A program made the translations under genes and the position numbers. Of a stretch of DNA of 54,496 nt, positions 1-6,452 are shown in pieces. The notes below the pieces were generated by a model, which was not told where the DNA came from, ran no database searches, and was given only the letters and a program-made list of their open reading frames with translations. Every line of letters starts with the position of its first letter. The stretch's first letter is position 1. The DNA is from a virus. The stretch covers positions 1 through 54,496 of the IMG/VR virus record IMGVR_UViG_3300020201_000027; one strand, 5' to 3'.

Positions 1-163
1 TGGAGCGGCCGCAACTTCCGCTGCTTCGGCCGCTGCCGGCGGCAACCCTGCAGAGGGCACTTCTGCGGTGGTTTCCAAGGGCAAGAGCAAGGGCAAGGCC
101 AAGCCGCCCGCTGGCTCACCAGAAGCCACAGGCGTCCCAGCGGAGGAAGACACCGCCTTCTGA
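1..163 (+). CDS. C-terminal end of the junction-spanning Ala/Lys-rich protein
   Basis: This is the tail end of the gene that starts at 53885. Frame 2 is open from the first base and stops with TGA at 161-163. The same frame runs off the right end, and because bases 1-127 repeat 54370-54496 the two parts join without a shift into a 215-residue protein. The residues here are rich in Ala, Gly, Ser, Lys and Pro, with a Lys/Gly alternating stretch and an acidic end (EEDTAF), so this is probably a disordered tail. The one mismatch between the overlap copies (base 3) changes an Ala codon to Gly. A strong terminator follows 15 bases after the stop. Function is discussed at the 53885 entry. Confidence 0.85.
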   Translation, partial: GAAATSAASAAAGGNPAEGTSAVVSKGKSKGKAKPPAGSPEATGVPAEEDTAF

Positions 164-178
164 TCACGACAAGTTCAG

Positions 179-212
179 CCGCCGCGCTCCGTTGGGGCGC
201 GGCGGTTTTTTT
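179..212 (+). terminator. Rho-independent terminator
   Basis: A 9-bp perfect GC-rich stem (CCGCCGCGC at 179-187 with GCGCGGCGG at 197-205), a 9-base loop and a run of seven T (206-212). It lies 15 bases after the stop of the junction-spanning gene and should end the rightmost plus-strand operon. Confidence 0.93.
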
Positions 213-227
213 GCGCCTATTAGGCAC

Positions 228-316
228 GCTCTAGGAGCTTGGATACCAGCCTCCTCCGCCCGGCTAACCCAGGGATAGCCGGGGACTTTCAGCCTTGGCT
301 ACCAAGCTCCTAGAGC
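228..316. ncRNA. Large hairpin or branched element of unknown role
   Basis: A 15-bp perfect inverted repeat (228-242 with 302-316, GCTCTAGGAGCTTGG and its complement) encloses 59 bases. These hold a second 7-bp stem (CCGGCTA 260-266 with TAGCCGG 276-282) and a short AGCC/GGCT stem, so the RNA could fold into a branched structure. The right arm overlaps the last bases of the minus-strand HNH-like gene. It may be that gene's 3' end or terminator, a site left by a mobile element, or a structured RNA. It resembles no family I can name. The fold is read directly from the sequence; the role is unknown. Confidence 0.5.
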
Positions 317-660
317 CTTCTTTTTGGAGAAACCCGGAAAGCTGACCGGCGGGTGATTGTCATGTGGTGTGGGTTGACGCAGTTTTGTATGCCGCAATTC
401 ATCTGAACTTGAATGCCTTCAGGAATTATCCAGAACAGCGCAGCAATGTGCCGACGCATTGAGAAGCCGCGCTGCTTTGATTTGTCGCGGTATTGTGGAC
501 GCCCCATTCCATCACAAGGCCCAATCCAGACCCAGCACGGTAGATATGGCCCTCGAATGATGTGAGGCTCAACATGTCTCAGCCATCCTTCTGGAATTTC
601 TTTTAGCATGCTTTCCAACGTCAGAAGCGGCATCAGCAGGGTAAATTCGTCATTTGCCAT
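310..660 (-). CDS. HNH endonuclease-like protein, probably degenerate
   Basis: This 116-residue protein has the layout of zinc-binding HNH (HNH_3-type) nucleases found as free-standing homing genes in phages: CWVWIG near residues 42-47, an Arg-His pair (70-71) before a hydrophobic stretch, and CGIQNCVNPHH at 89-99 with Cys89, Cys94 and His98/99. In most relatives the first Cys of that block sits in an H-x-C motif. Here it reads M-N-C, so the expected catalytic or metal-binding His is missing and activity is doubtful. It is the only minus-strand gene in the first 7 kb, and its 3' end runs into the large inverted repeat at 228-316, which suits an inserted mobile gene. The family call is fairly safe; loss of activity is inferred. 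Confidence 0.72.
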   Translation of the reverse strand: MANDEFTLLMPLLTLESMLKEIPEGWLRHVEPHIIRGPYLPCWVWIGPCDGMGRPQYRDKSKQRGFSMRRHIAALFWIIPEGIQVQMNCGIQNCVNPHHMTITRRSAFRVSPKRRL

Positions 661-704
661 CCAGTGATTATACTGAATATATTATGAGATTCAAAGAAAG
701 GACT

Positions 705-732
705 TTCTGATTAATATGGGTAGGTCTATTCT
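705..732 (+). promoter_or_regulatory. Promoter, TTCTGA-N16-TATTCT
   Basis: TTCTGA at 705-710 and TATTCT at 727-732, separated by 16 bases. This is a weaker member of the TTCTG-type promoter family seen at five other places in the genome. It lies between the minus-strand HNH-like gene and the plus-strand gene at 771 and fits the start of the first early operon. Confidence 0.5.
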
Positions 733-770
733 ATTTTAGTAAGAACTCCGCACCTGAACGGAAACATCTG

Positions 771-1436
771 ATGAATGTTTTTTATCTGGACCTAAATCCG
801 ACTGTTTCTGCAAGTTGGTTGGTAGACAAGCACGTCCTCAAGATGGTCCTGGAATACACCCAGCTTCTAGCCAATGCATTCCACATGCCAGGGGCACCAG
901 CGCCACCAAAAACTAGGGCTGGCACCACATATGCAAAGTCGCACTGGGATCATCCTTGTGCTGTGTGGGTGCGTCAGGATTTCAAGCACTGGCACTGGGT
1001 AAAGATGGGGGCATTTGAGTTGTGCCGTCAGTATCAGACGCGCTTTCCAGGAGCCCTTATCAAGCAGCATGCCTGCTATGACGCTCTCGCATACATGGAT
1101 GGGATCAACAAGCTCACCTGGATGCCGCGTAAAAATTGGGTCGATCCTCCGCAGTGCATGCCTGTGGAATTTCAAATTCGCAACGATACAGTTGGTGCTT
1201 ACCGGGCATACTACAAGACCGGCAAAAAGCATCTTCATCAATGGACAGGCGTCAACCCACCGGAGTGGATCGTGCCAAGAAAAAAGACAATTCGTGAACT
1301 CGCAGCTGACCTGATCGACCAGGCAGAGTTGATCATCCCGCACCCGGACAGGTTCCGGCCGGCGGACTTGACCAATGAGGAATGGGGCGAAGTCACACGC
1401 GTCGCACTTGACGTGATCAACGGAAGGATGGAATAA
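771..1436 (+). CDS. Conserved phage protein with DKHVxKM motif
   Basis: A 221-residue soluble protein. Its start (MNVFYLDLNP, then VDKHVLKMVLEYTQLL) matches a widespread phage family recognised by an N-terminal 'F.LD..P...A....DKHV.KM..E..QLL' signature. I know no proven function for it. It is rich in His and Trp, including HWDHPCAVWV and HWHWVK near residues 58-87, which could bind metal or nucleotide. The start has GGAA nine bases upstream and lies about 40 bases after a TTCTG-type promoter. The stop overlaps the next start (TAATG), so the two are probably co-translated. That it is a real gene is nearly certain; its role is open. Confidence 0.85.
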   Translation: MNVFYLDLNPTVSASWLVDKHVLKMVLEYTQLLANAFHMPGAPAPPKTRAGTTYAKSHWDHPCAVWVRQDFKHWHWVKMGAFELCRQYQTRFPGALIKQHACYDALAYMDGINKLTWMPRKNWVDPPQCMPVEFQIRNDTVGAYRAYYKTGKKHLHQWTGVNPPEWIVPRKKTIRELAADLIDQAELIIPHPDRFRPADLTNEEWGEVTRVALDVINGRME

Positions 1437-1948
1437 TGCCAAAAAACATTCGGTTTCTGCCAATGGTGAGCGATCTGGCCAGCCTGATGACTGCGACCAG
1501 GAAGGTTAAGCTTGATGAAGATGATGTGCTTCACATTGATCGCGAGCTTTGGTTGATCCTGCTCAGCGAGATGGATGATATCCTTAATGTGATAAGACAC
1601 AACAAAGGCCCTGCTGGGATGTGGGTGTCAACCATGATGAACGTGGTTCCTTTCTGCATGAAAGAAAAAATTCCACCGGCAGAGGCTCAGGAATTGGTGC
1701 AATGCCATTGGGCAGATGGCAAGCGCATCTATCCAACATTTCCTGGCTTTGTTGAGCGATGGGACATGCGCTACAATAACTTGGCCTGGCGCTGCCTATG
1801 CAATGAGGACGGCCTGATGCTGCAAAGTCCCAAAAATCCTCTGGTCAGCCACATGCGCAGCTTAATGGCGACTGAGGATGTGCACAGATTTGGTTACGGC
1901 CCCATATTTGGGGACGCTCTCATCCTCAACAAAAATTGCGGCTGGTAG
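1436..1948 (+). CDS. Hypothetical protein
   Basis: A 170-residue protein of no recognised family. It shares the TAATG overlap with the gene before it, which sets the start. The composition is that of a folded soluble protein: Trp and Met scattered, alternating charged and hydrophobic stretches, no signal peptide or membrane segment. A Cys pair (WRCLCNED, near residue 118) stands out but makes no clear zinc motif. It belongs to the first early operon (771-3297), whose other readable members suggest nucleotide metabolism or host take-over, so an accessory early role is possible but unproven. Confidence 0.75.
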   Translation: MPKNIRFLPMVSDLASLMTATRKVKLDEDDVLHIDRELWLILLSEMDDILNVIRHNKGPAGMWVSTMMNVVPFCMKEKIPPAEAQELVQCHWADGKRIYPTFPGFVERWDMRYNNLAWRCLCNEDGLMLQSPKNPLVSHMRSLMATEDVHRFGYGPIFGDALILNKNCGW

Positions 1949-1952
1949 AGTC

Positions 1953-2093
1953 ATGCAATACGGAAATGGGCCTTTCGATCCTGATGAGCTTCCTCCTGCT
2001 GGCTATCGGTGGATTTGGACCTCGTGGGACGGAAAAATATGGCGCATGAAAGAGGAAATTCCTGTTATGCCAATCAAGGAGACTGAAACATGA
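1953..2093 (+). CDS. Small Trp-rich hypothetical protein
   Basis: A 46-residue protein starting MQYGNGPFDPDELPPAGYRW and continuing with a second Trp-rich stretch (WTSWDGKIW). The ATG is four bases after the previous stop, and its own stop overlaps the next gene's ATG by four bases (ATGA), which argues for a real coupled gene. The Shine-Dalgarno is weak (GTAGAG), consistent with coupling. A longer reading from 1878 would overlap the previous gene by 70 bases and is less likely. No family recognised. Confidence 0.62.
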   Translation: MQYGNGPFDPDELPPAGYRWIWTSWDGKIWRMKEEIPVMPIKETET

Positions 2094-2575
2094 AGCTCGC
2101 CGAAAATACCATTCGCCGCATATATCTCGCAAGCAGCTGGCGCAACACGGAGCAACCAGATATGGTGTTGACGCTTCGCAAATGGGGGCATGAGGTATAT
2201 GACTTTCGCAACCCGGCACCGGATGACCAGGGGTTCAGCTGGGCGCAAATTGACGCTCATTGGATGGCCTGGACGCCGGAGTGTTACACCAAGCTTGTCC
2301 GCACCCATCCGATGGCGCGCGCCGGTTTCAGGATGGACCATCAGGCGCTGGACTGGTGCGACACGTGCGTGCTGCTGTTGCCCTCTGGCCGCTCGGCCCA
2401 CCTGGAAGCTGGCTACGCTGCTGGACAGGGCAAGCGCGTGATCGTCTATCTCCAGCCTGAAAAATTCGAGCCAGAACTAATGTATCTGCTGTGTGCCGCG
2501 ATAGTCACCACCAAAGCGCAGCTTAAGCACGCTCTCTTTGCTGGTGACCAGGATTTGTCCGGTGGCTGCGCTTGA
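2090..2575 (+). CDS. Nucleoside 2-deoxyribosyltransferase-like protein
   Basis: The 161-residue sequence has the features of the nucleoside 2-deoxyribosyltransferase / DUF4406 fold: an N-terminal strand ending in YLASSWRN (12-19, the sugar/base-binding loop), a central helix, then a hydrophobic strand ending in LLPSGRSAHLEAGYA (96-110) followed by GKRVIVYL. Glu106 sits where the catalytic nucleophile of the family lies. Known members cleave or exchange the N-glycosidic bond of deoxynucleosides or deoxynucleotides, so a role in nucleotide salvage or clearing modified or host nucleotides is reasonable, though many phage homologues are untested. The start has a strong AAGGAG, and the same 14-base leader (AAGGAGACTGAAAC) is repeated before the next gene. 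Confidence 0.8.
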   Translation: MKLAENTIRRIYLASSWRNTEQPDMVLTLRKWGHEVYDFRNPAPDDQGFSWAQIDAHWMAWTPECYTKLVRTHPMARAGFRMDHQALDWCDTCVLLLPSGRSAHLEAGYAAGQGKRVIVYLQPEKFEPELMYLLCAAIVTTKAQLKHALFAGDQDLSGGCA

Positions 2576-2612
2576 ATTGAGGCGGCGCAGCACCAAGCAA
2601 GGAGACTGAAAC

Positions 2613-3050
2613 GTGACAATCCTCCGTCTCTGTAACAGTTGTGGCGGCGAAGGCTGGTATAGACCATTAGACCCAGCAGGCAATGCGCCTTCTGAGCGAT
2701 GCCCTCACTGCAACACGGCAGCAGTTGCTGAACAGACGCCAGCTGCTGAACTGATAGCTTCAGACAACAGCATCGAAGAATGGTCGTGGACGTGGGTTAG
2801 ATACAAAGATGGCCCAGTGTTCCCGATGCGCGGCAACAACCCAAATGTGAAAGGCGGCTACTCAATTCACTCACCAGTCATGCATCCAGATGAGGTGCTT
2901 GCCTTAAAGGCAAAGATTTTTAAGCTGTGGACTGCTCTGGATGATTTGATTGGTGATGAATACCGCGGATTTGCAGATGGCTCGCACAATGACAAAAGCA
3001 TCAGGGCGCGAGCATGCGTAGTAAGAGATGAAACGTGCAACAAGGACTAA
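2613..3050 (+). CDS. Small zinc-ribbon-like protein
   Basis: A 145-residue protein starting with GTG; the AAGGAGACTGAAAC leader, identical to that of the previous gene, decides this start. The N-terminus holds two Cys pairs, CNSCGGEGW (residues 7-15) and CPHC (30-33), resembling half of a DnaJ-type zinc ribbon. The rest is a soluble domain with WSWTWV and a C-terminal helix. Zinc binding is inferred from the spacing; a nucleic-acid or protein partner cannot be named. It belongs to the operon that includes the deoxyribosyltransferase-like gene. Confidence 0.72.
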   Translation: MTILRLCNSCGGEGWYRPLDPAGNAPSERCPHCNTAAVAEQTPAAELIASDNSIEEWSWTWVRYKDGPVFPMRGNNPNVKGGYSIHSPVMHPDEVLALKAKIFKLWTALDDLIGDEYRGFADGSHNDKSIRARACVVRDETCNKD

Positions 3051-3054
3051 ATGC

Positions 3055-3297
3055 ATGAGCGAAGATATCATCGTCAAAGTTCAACTGCCTTTGGCCCCAT
3101 TCCTACCATCAAATAGGTGGTTGGCGATGATTTACGATCAACAGCGAAGTCTTATGGAGCAGCGCATGCTGACCCACCAAGAGAAGCTGATGATCAAGTT
3201 CAAGGGAGTCAAGATTTACTGTAATGCCACAAAGAACAAGGCAGGAAATAGCTGGGTGTTGACATCAATTTCTCGCAACCAGCTAAGAAAATGGTAG
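3055..3297 (+). CDS. Hypothetical protein
   Basis: An 80-residue basic protein beginning MSEDIIVKVQLP. The ATG at 3055 is preferred over one at 3028 because AAGGA lies eight bases before it and because it just follows the previous stop. Two beta-like stretches flank a Met/Gln-rich helix. No family recognised. It is the last gene before the promoter at 3323 and probably closes the first early operon. Confidence 0.7.
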   Translation: MSEDIIVKVQLPLAPFLPSNRWLAMIYDQQRSLMEQRMLTHQEKLMIKFKGVKIYCNATKNKAGNSWVLTSISRNQLRKW

Positions 3298-3322
3298 AGG
3301 CACCAACCATCAAATAAACCTC

Positions 3323-3351
3323 TTCTGGAGCTACTGATTCCTCTCTATTAT
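3323..3351 (+). promoter_or_regulatory. Promoter, TTCTGG-N17-TATTAT
   Basis: TTCTGG at 3323-3328, 17-base spacer, TATTAT at 3346-3351. The upstream and spacer bases (CTTCTGGAGC, CTGATTCC) match the promoters at 4818 and 5886. A small GCGG/CCGC hairpin (3358-3370) lies where the mRNA should begin. It serves the genes from 3389. Confidence 0.72.
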
Positions 3352-3388
3352 ATATAGGCGGAACTACCGCAAACAAACGGAGAGATCA

Positions 3389-3607
3389 ATGTCTGAAAAC
3401 ATTCGCATGAGCTACTATGCTGCCGGGTCAGGGGACTTGATCGTGGAATGCGGCTTCCAGGACGTTGCTACGGCCAAGATAGAGGGGGCACGCCGTGTGA
3501 AGCTCGGCGTGGTTGATATGTCAGGCTTCGGCATCCTGATTGACGAGGATGATGCCCATTCCATATACTCGTGGAGGCCATACACGGGCGGGTGGATGGA
3601 TCGATGA
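3389..3607 (+). CDS. Hypothetical protein
   Basis: A 72-residue protein with an alternating beta-like pattern (LIVECGFQDV, VKLGVVDMSG) and a C-terminal WRPYTGGW. It has a clear GGAGA Shine-Dalgarno and is the first gene after the promoter at 3323. Its stop overlaps the next ATG (ATGA). No domain recognised; probably a small early protein. Confidence 0.75.
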   Translation: MSENIRMSYYAAGSGDLIVECGFQDVATAKIEGARRVKLGVVDMSGFGILIDEDDAHSIYSWRPYTGGWMDR

Positions 3608-3879
3608 GCGCATACGTGTTGGGAAGTCGCGCATTGGCTGGTCGCTACAAACTTGACGTCATTAGTCACAACAAGCGCATTGCTGTTACTATTGGCGTCG
3701 TCGGCAGTTTTTGGTATGCCCGCATCGAGAATGCATCAACCCCGTTCAATGTAGTCATGTCAGCTCTGACAGCGGTCCACGTGTGGATGACTGAGAACAA
3801 GTTCAACCCCGGCAACCACAACGCTCACCCTCCCTGCGTCATCAGCAGCGCCATTATCAAGAACTGGGAAATGGGGTGA
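3604..3879 (+). CDS. Hypothetical protein
   Basis: A 91-residue protein starting MSAYVLGSRALAG at the ATGA overlap with the previous gene; this is chosen over an upstream ATG at 3571 that would overlap by 37 bases. The middle is a beta-rich stretch (KRIAVTIGVVGSFWYARI) followed by a helix and a His/Asn-rich tail (NPGNHNAHPP). Family unknown. Its end overlaps the next gene's GTG by four bases. Confidence 0.7.
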   Translation: MSAYVLGSRALAGRYKLDVISHNKRIAVTIGVVGSFWYARIENASTPFNVVMSALTAVHVWMTENKFNPGNHNAHPPCVISSAIIKNWEMG

Positions 3880-4127
3880 ATGACAGGGAGCGCGCAATTT
3901 TGCTGTATGTCGCGAGGTTCGGTGCTAGCCGGGTCTCTGACATCTGTCTGCCTGGCAACGGCAATCCGCCAAGCAAATCTGAAATTGATGCCCTTGTCAG
4001 ATCAGGATGGCTGTATCAGGCAAGTCAGACGCCCATAAGTCGGCGCTCAAGCCTGAGAGATGTTGATCAAATCTACTGGGGGCTCACAGAATATGGTGTG
4101 ATGCAGGCAAAGAAGCTGATGAGATAG
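3876..4127 (+). CDS. Possible winged-helix protein
   Basis: An 83-residue protein starting with GTG inside the previous stop (GTGA). The order helix (RAILLYVARFG), helix (SKSEIDALVRSGWLYQ), basic loop, then WGLTEYGVMQAKKL is the pattern of small winged-helix proteins in which a 'LT.yG..' strand follows the recognition helix. It could bind DNA as an early regulator. It is immediately followed by another putative DNA-binding gene. The assignment is by eye from pattern only. Confidence 0.6.
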   Translation: MNDRERAILLYVARFGASRVSDICLPGNGNPPSKSEIDALVRSGWLYQASQTPISRRSSLRDVDQIYWGLTEYGVMQAKKLMR

Positions 4128-4531
4128 TGATAGCAACGATCGTGAAGATCAAATCGGACAAGGAAGCTAAAGTGAAAGATACAATCACTCCGAAGAATAT
4201 CGCCAAGGCAGAACTCAGCAAAATGCTTGACGACATCTGGATAAAATACAGGAAGGAGTGGGTTGCCAATGGCGCTCGTGGTGCCATGGAGTCAATCTAT
4301 CAGAAAATTGCGGCAGATGTTGCTGATGGCAAGACCAATGAGGAATTGCGCGATCACATCAGGGAGACTGTAAAGGAGATAGGGACTGTGAATTGGTGCC
4401 GCGATAACGGAATCACAGTGAACTACCTCTATCAAGTCTTGTCAGGGCGCAAGCCAATAACAGATCGCATCAGCAGGCTGGCGCGATACAAGCGAACCAT
4501 AACCTTTGTTAGGATGGATGACGATGAGTGA
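4127..4531 (+). CDS. HTH protein, possible phage regulator
   Basis: A 134-residue protein starting with GTG overlapping the previous stop by one base. The N-terminal two thirds are charged and helical. The C-terminal 45 residues carry a Cro/XRE-like helix-turn-helix: WCRDNGITVNYLYQVLSGRK, in which the 'G-I-T/S ... Y-L-x-x-V/I-L-x-G-x-x' pattern is typical of the turn and recognition helix. It is encoded just upstream of two promoters overlapped by a 10-bp inverted repeat (4798-4830, 5866-5898), which makes it a natural candidate to bind them. That link is inferred from position. Confidence 0.65.
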   Translation: MIATIVKIKSDKEAKVKDTITPKNIAKAELSKMLDDIWIKYRKEWVANGARGAMESIYQKIAADVADGKTNEELRDHIRETVKEIGTVNWCRDNGITVNYLYQVLSGRKPITDRISRLARYKRTITFVRMDDDE

Positions 4532-4787
4532 CGCCCCAATTGCCAGAGTTCGGAACCTGGCTGTTATGTCATATGCTTCCGGTTTCACCCAGTGGCACTA
4601 CAAGTTGCCGAATGATCACGCCCCTGAAAACGTCCAAAATGCGCTCTACTGGGATGTCGTCCGAGATATGATCAACGCCGGGGACAGCATCTGCGTGTCG
4701 AACGATGTCTATTCCGCGATGGTTGCGGTCATGGCACATGGGGCGGACTTCCATTATCGCATTTTGATGGAGGCAAAATTCATCTGA
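4524..4787 (+). CDS. Hypothetical protein
   Basis: An 87-residue protein. The ATG at 4524 (MSDAPIARVRNLA) lies eight bases before the end of the previous gene, with AGGATGG upstream. It contains a Trp/Tyr/His-rich middle and ends HYRILMEAKFI. No family recognised. It is the last gene of the 3389-4787 operon, followed directly by the operator hairpin. Confidence 0.68.
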   Translation: MSDAPIARVRNLAVMSYASGFTQWHYKLPNDHAPENVQNALYWDVVRDMINAGDSICVSNDVYSAMVAVMAHGADFHYRILMEAKFI

Positions 4788-4797
4788 TGATCGTGGT

Positions 4798-4846
4798 AGG
4801 CGCTCCAATATAGTCGCTTCTGGAGCGCCTGATTCCGGTCTATACT
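4798..4846 (+). promoter_or_regulatory. Promoter with overlapping inverted-repeat operator, copy 1
   Basis: AGGCGCTCCA (4798-4807) and TGGAGCGCCT (4821-4830) form a 10-bp perfect inverted repeat. TTCTGG (4818-4823) overlaps the right arm and, 17 bases on, TATACT (4841-4846) completes the promoter. A protein bound to the repeat would cover the -35 region. From 4798 to the next start the leader is almost identical to that at 5866-5958, including a 5' mRNA hairpin (GGTCGG/CCGATC) and the Shine-Dalgarno segment ACCAACAGGAGA. Confidence 0.8.
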
Positions 4847-4891
4847 AGGTTTCGGTCGGAAAGGCCGATCAGACCAACAGGAGAAGACATA

Positions 4892-5122
4892 ATGGCCAGG
4901 ATCGACAGAGTCAACCCCATGGACGTTCGCATCAAGAACAAGATCAAGGAGCGTTTGGAGAGGTGTATCCATCTCAGGGAGATAGGAGCGCCAGAATTCA
5001 TCCTCAAGAACGAGCAGGCGATGCTCTTCGTTCACCGGCTGGGACATCTGTTCGCGCCAGACATTCGGCGCAGAGTATTTGCTGCGTGGTTCGACCGTCA
5101 GCCGCCTATCACCAGCGAATAA
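4892..5122 (+). CDS. Small basic helical protein
   Basis: A 76-residue, Arg-rich, largely helical protein (RIKNKIKERLERCIHLREIG; RRRVFAAWFDRQ). It is expressed from the operator-controlled promoter just upstream and has a strong AGGAG Shine-Dalgarno. The charge would suit nucleic-acid or polymerase binding, but no family is recognised. Confidence 0.75.
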   Translation: MARIDRVNPMDVRIKNKIKERLERCIHLREIGAPEFILKNEQAMLFVHRLGHLFAPDIRRRVFAAWFDRQPPITSE

Positions 5123-5161
5123 TGAGAGTCAGCCTACCCATCAGACCAACAGGAGAGTGCC

Positions 5162-5419
5162 GTGGTTCTCAATCTTATTCCCACCCCAATCGACAAAATC
5201 ATCAAGGACCGAACTGACCGTCATATTGTCGTTGCCAGGTTTGCGCCTCTCGTGGATGCGATGCGCGGCATCGTCAACGAGATCATCACAGATATGTCTG
5301 ATCTCAAGGTTGGCCCTGAGGTTCTGGCTCCCTGGCAGGACGCGATCAGAGAACTCATCGTCCATCGGCTCACCCAGTCAACCTCCCGGTTCATCCGCAT
5401 TGTTGATTTGGAGGACTAG
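5162..5419 (+). CDS. Small helical hypothetical protein
   Basis: An 85-residue protein with GTG start, chosen because ACCAACAGGAGA, the same leader seen before 4892 and 5959, precedes it. It is helical and amphipathic (DKIIKDRTDRHIVVARFAPLV; IRELIVHRLTQST) with an acidic end. No domain recognised. Co-transcribed with 4892. Confidence 0.72.
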   Translation: MVLNLIPTPIDKIIKDRTDRHIVVARFAPLVDAMRGIVNEIITDMSDLKVGPEVLAPWQDAIRELIVHRLTQSTSRFIRIVDLED

Positions 5420-5423
5420 CCTT

Positions 5424-5588
5424 GTGGTCGCTCTGGACATCTGCGTCTATGCTATTCTGGCATATGGCGTATATTCATATGCAAAGTCCCAGGCACCGAT
5501 AGCCGGGGTTGACCATCTCGGGCTTGACCCGGCTATCAAGATCACCATCAACTCCAGCGATGAATGCGGCAACAAGACTGAGTGGTAA
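5424..5588 (+). CDS. Small protein with N-terminal hydrophobic segment
   Basis: A 54-residue protein starting GTG with GGAGG about eight bases upstream. Residues 2-18 (VALDICVYAILAYGVYSY) form a short, mostly hydrophobic segment that may insert in the membrane; the rest is polar and ends NKTEW. It sits between two well-supported small genes in the same operon with a 4-base gap before it. A longer reading from 5079 would overlap the previous gene fully in another frame and is rejected. Confidence 0.6.
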   Translation: MVALDICVYAILAYGVYSYAKSQAPIAGVDHLGLDPAIKITINSSDECGNKTEW

Positions 5589-5614
5589 CTCTCCCCAAAT
5601 CAAAGGATGCTAAC

Positions 5615-5851
5615 ATGCCCTACATCTGGATCCCGCGCCTCGTAACATATTATGACCAGGTCAACCGGGTCTTGGTGTTTGAGACCATTGATTCATTCAT
5701 CAAGTCTGTCGATACGGCCTATGATAAGTCACCTGTCAAACCAGTCATCTACAGGACAAAAACAGTAGTGATGGTGGAGCACGAGAGCAATTTGGTGGGT
5801 CACCTGGTCTATCGCCCGATCATCCCAAGTGATGCCATCGCCTATCTCTGA
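5615..5851 (+). CDS. Hypothetical protein
   Basis: A 78-residue protein beginning MPYIWIPRLVTYYDQ. The ATG at 5615 has AAAGGA eight bases upstream and is preferred to a GTG at 5582 inside the previous gene. It has a beta-rich pattern with a central helix. No family recognised. It is last in the 4892-5851 operon, just before the second operator copy. Confidence 0.68.
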   Translation: MPYIWIPRLVTYYDQVNRVLVFETIDSFIKSVDTAYDKSPVKPVIYRTKTVVMVEHESNLVGHLVYRPIIPSDAIAYL

Positions 5852-5865
5852 ATGTCTGGAGGAGC

Positions 5866-5914
5866 AGGCGCTCCAATATAGTCGCTTCTGGAGCGCCTGA
5901 TTCCGGTCTATACT
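5866..5914 (+). promoter_or_regulatory. Promoter with overlapping inverted-repeat operator, copy 2
   Basis: Near-perfect repeat of the 4798 site: arms AGGCGCTCCA (5866-5875) and TGGAGCGCCT (5889-5898), TTCTGG at 5886-5891, 17-base spacer, TATACT at 5909-5914. The 93-base leader to the ATG at 5959 differs from copy 1 at only a few positions. The pair should respond together to one regulator. Confidence 0.8.
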
Positions 5915-5958
5915 AGGATTAGGTCGTAAAGGCCGATCAAACCAACAGGAGACGACAG

Positions 5959-6375
5959 ATGACCCATACAGAAGATGCCCAAAAAATGTTTGATATCTCC
6001 ACCGTCCATATGATCCGCCAGGGTGAGCGAGCAGTCGATGAATCTGGCGCCTGCAAATACCGGACTGCCAACGGCCTGAAGTGTGCGGTGGGAGTCCTGA
6101 TCCCGGATGCTGAATACTCGAAATGGATGGACAGGGCCGGCAGTCTCCACGAGGTTATTCGGACGGCGCATCGCAACAATCTTATGACTCCGACCATTCA
6201 GCTGATGCACGAGCACCGTCTTTTGTTGACCAGTCTGCAGGAGGCGCACGACTATGCCGCTCTGTGGGAAGATGGTATGGTGGCGTTGGTGCATAACCTC
6301 CGCGACACTGCCGCATCATTCAATCTGAATTGTGATGCGTTGGATGCTGCGGTGGCGGCCAGGTCGATCTCCTAA
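5959..6375 (+). CDS. Conserved phage protein
   Basis: A 138-residue protein. The central block 'MIRQGERAVDESGACKYRTANGLKCAVGVLIPD' recalls a family seen in many phages, with the pattern 'L..QG..S.d..G.C.YR...G.KCAvG.LI.D..Y' and unknown function. Two Cys (near residues 32 and 42) fall in that block. The remainder is helical. It is controlled by operator copy 2 and has AGGAGA nine bases before ATG. It is followed by a strong hairpin at 6387-6418. Confidence 0.82.
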   Translation: MTHTEDAQKMFDISTVHMIRQGERAVDESGACKYRTANGLKCAVGVLIPDAEYSKWMDRAGSLHEVIRTAHRNNLMTPTIQLMHEHRLLLTSLQEAHDYAALWEDGMVALVHNLRDTAASFNLNCDALDAAVAARSIS

Positions 6376-6386
6376 GCATTCTCACC

Positions 6387-6418
6387 GGTGGTGCATATGC
6401 TAGCGCATAGGCACCACC
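6387..6418 (+). terminator. Hairpin after 5959-6375, possible terminator
   Basis: GGTGGTGC (6387-6394) pairs with GCACCACC (6411-6418), and TATGC/GCATA extends the stem inside with one mismatch and a 4-base loop. There is no T run, so termination, mRNA protection or a pause are all possible. Confidence 0.5.
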
Positions 6419-6452
6419 ATCCTGCATCCTCACACTCTGGAACCCACCCCCC

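Noticed and set aside
1-127. True direct terminal repeats of the virion DNA
   Set aside because: The repeat lies inside a gene, is exactly 127 bases and joins the frame without a break, as expected for an assembly overlap of a circular or permuted genome.
771-1436. T4 endonuclease V-like pyrimidine dimer glycosylase
   Set aside because: Some members of this phage family may be labelled so, but the T4 denV active-site N-terminus and core motifs are not visible here.
5079-5588. 169-residue ORF covering several small early genes
   Set aside because: Ser/Arg-rich first two thirds overlap two genes with good ribosome sites. Only its last 54 codons, from GTG 5424, make a believable gene.
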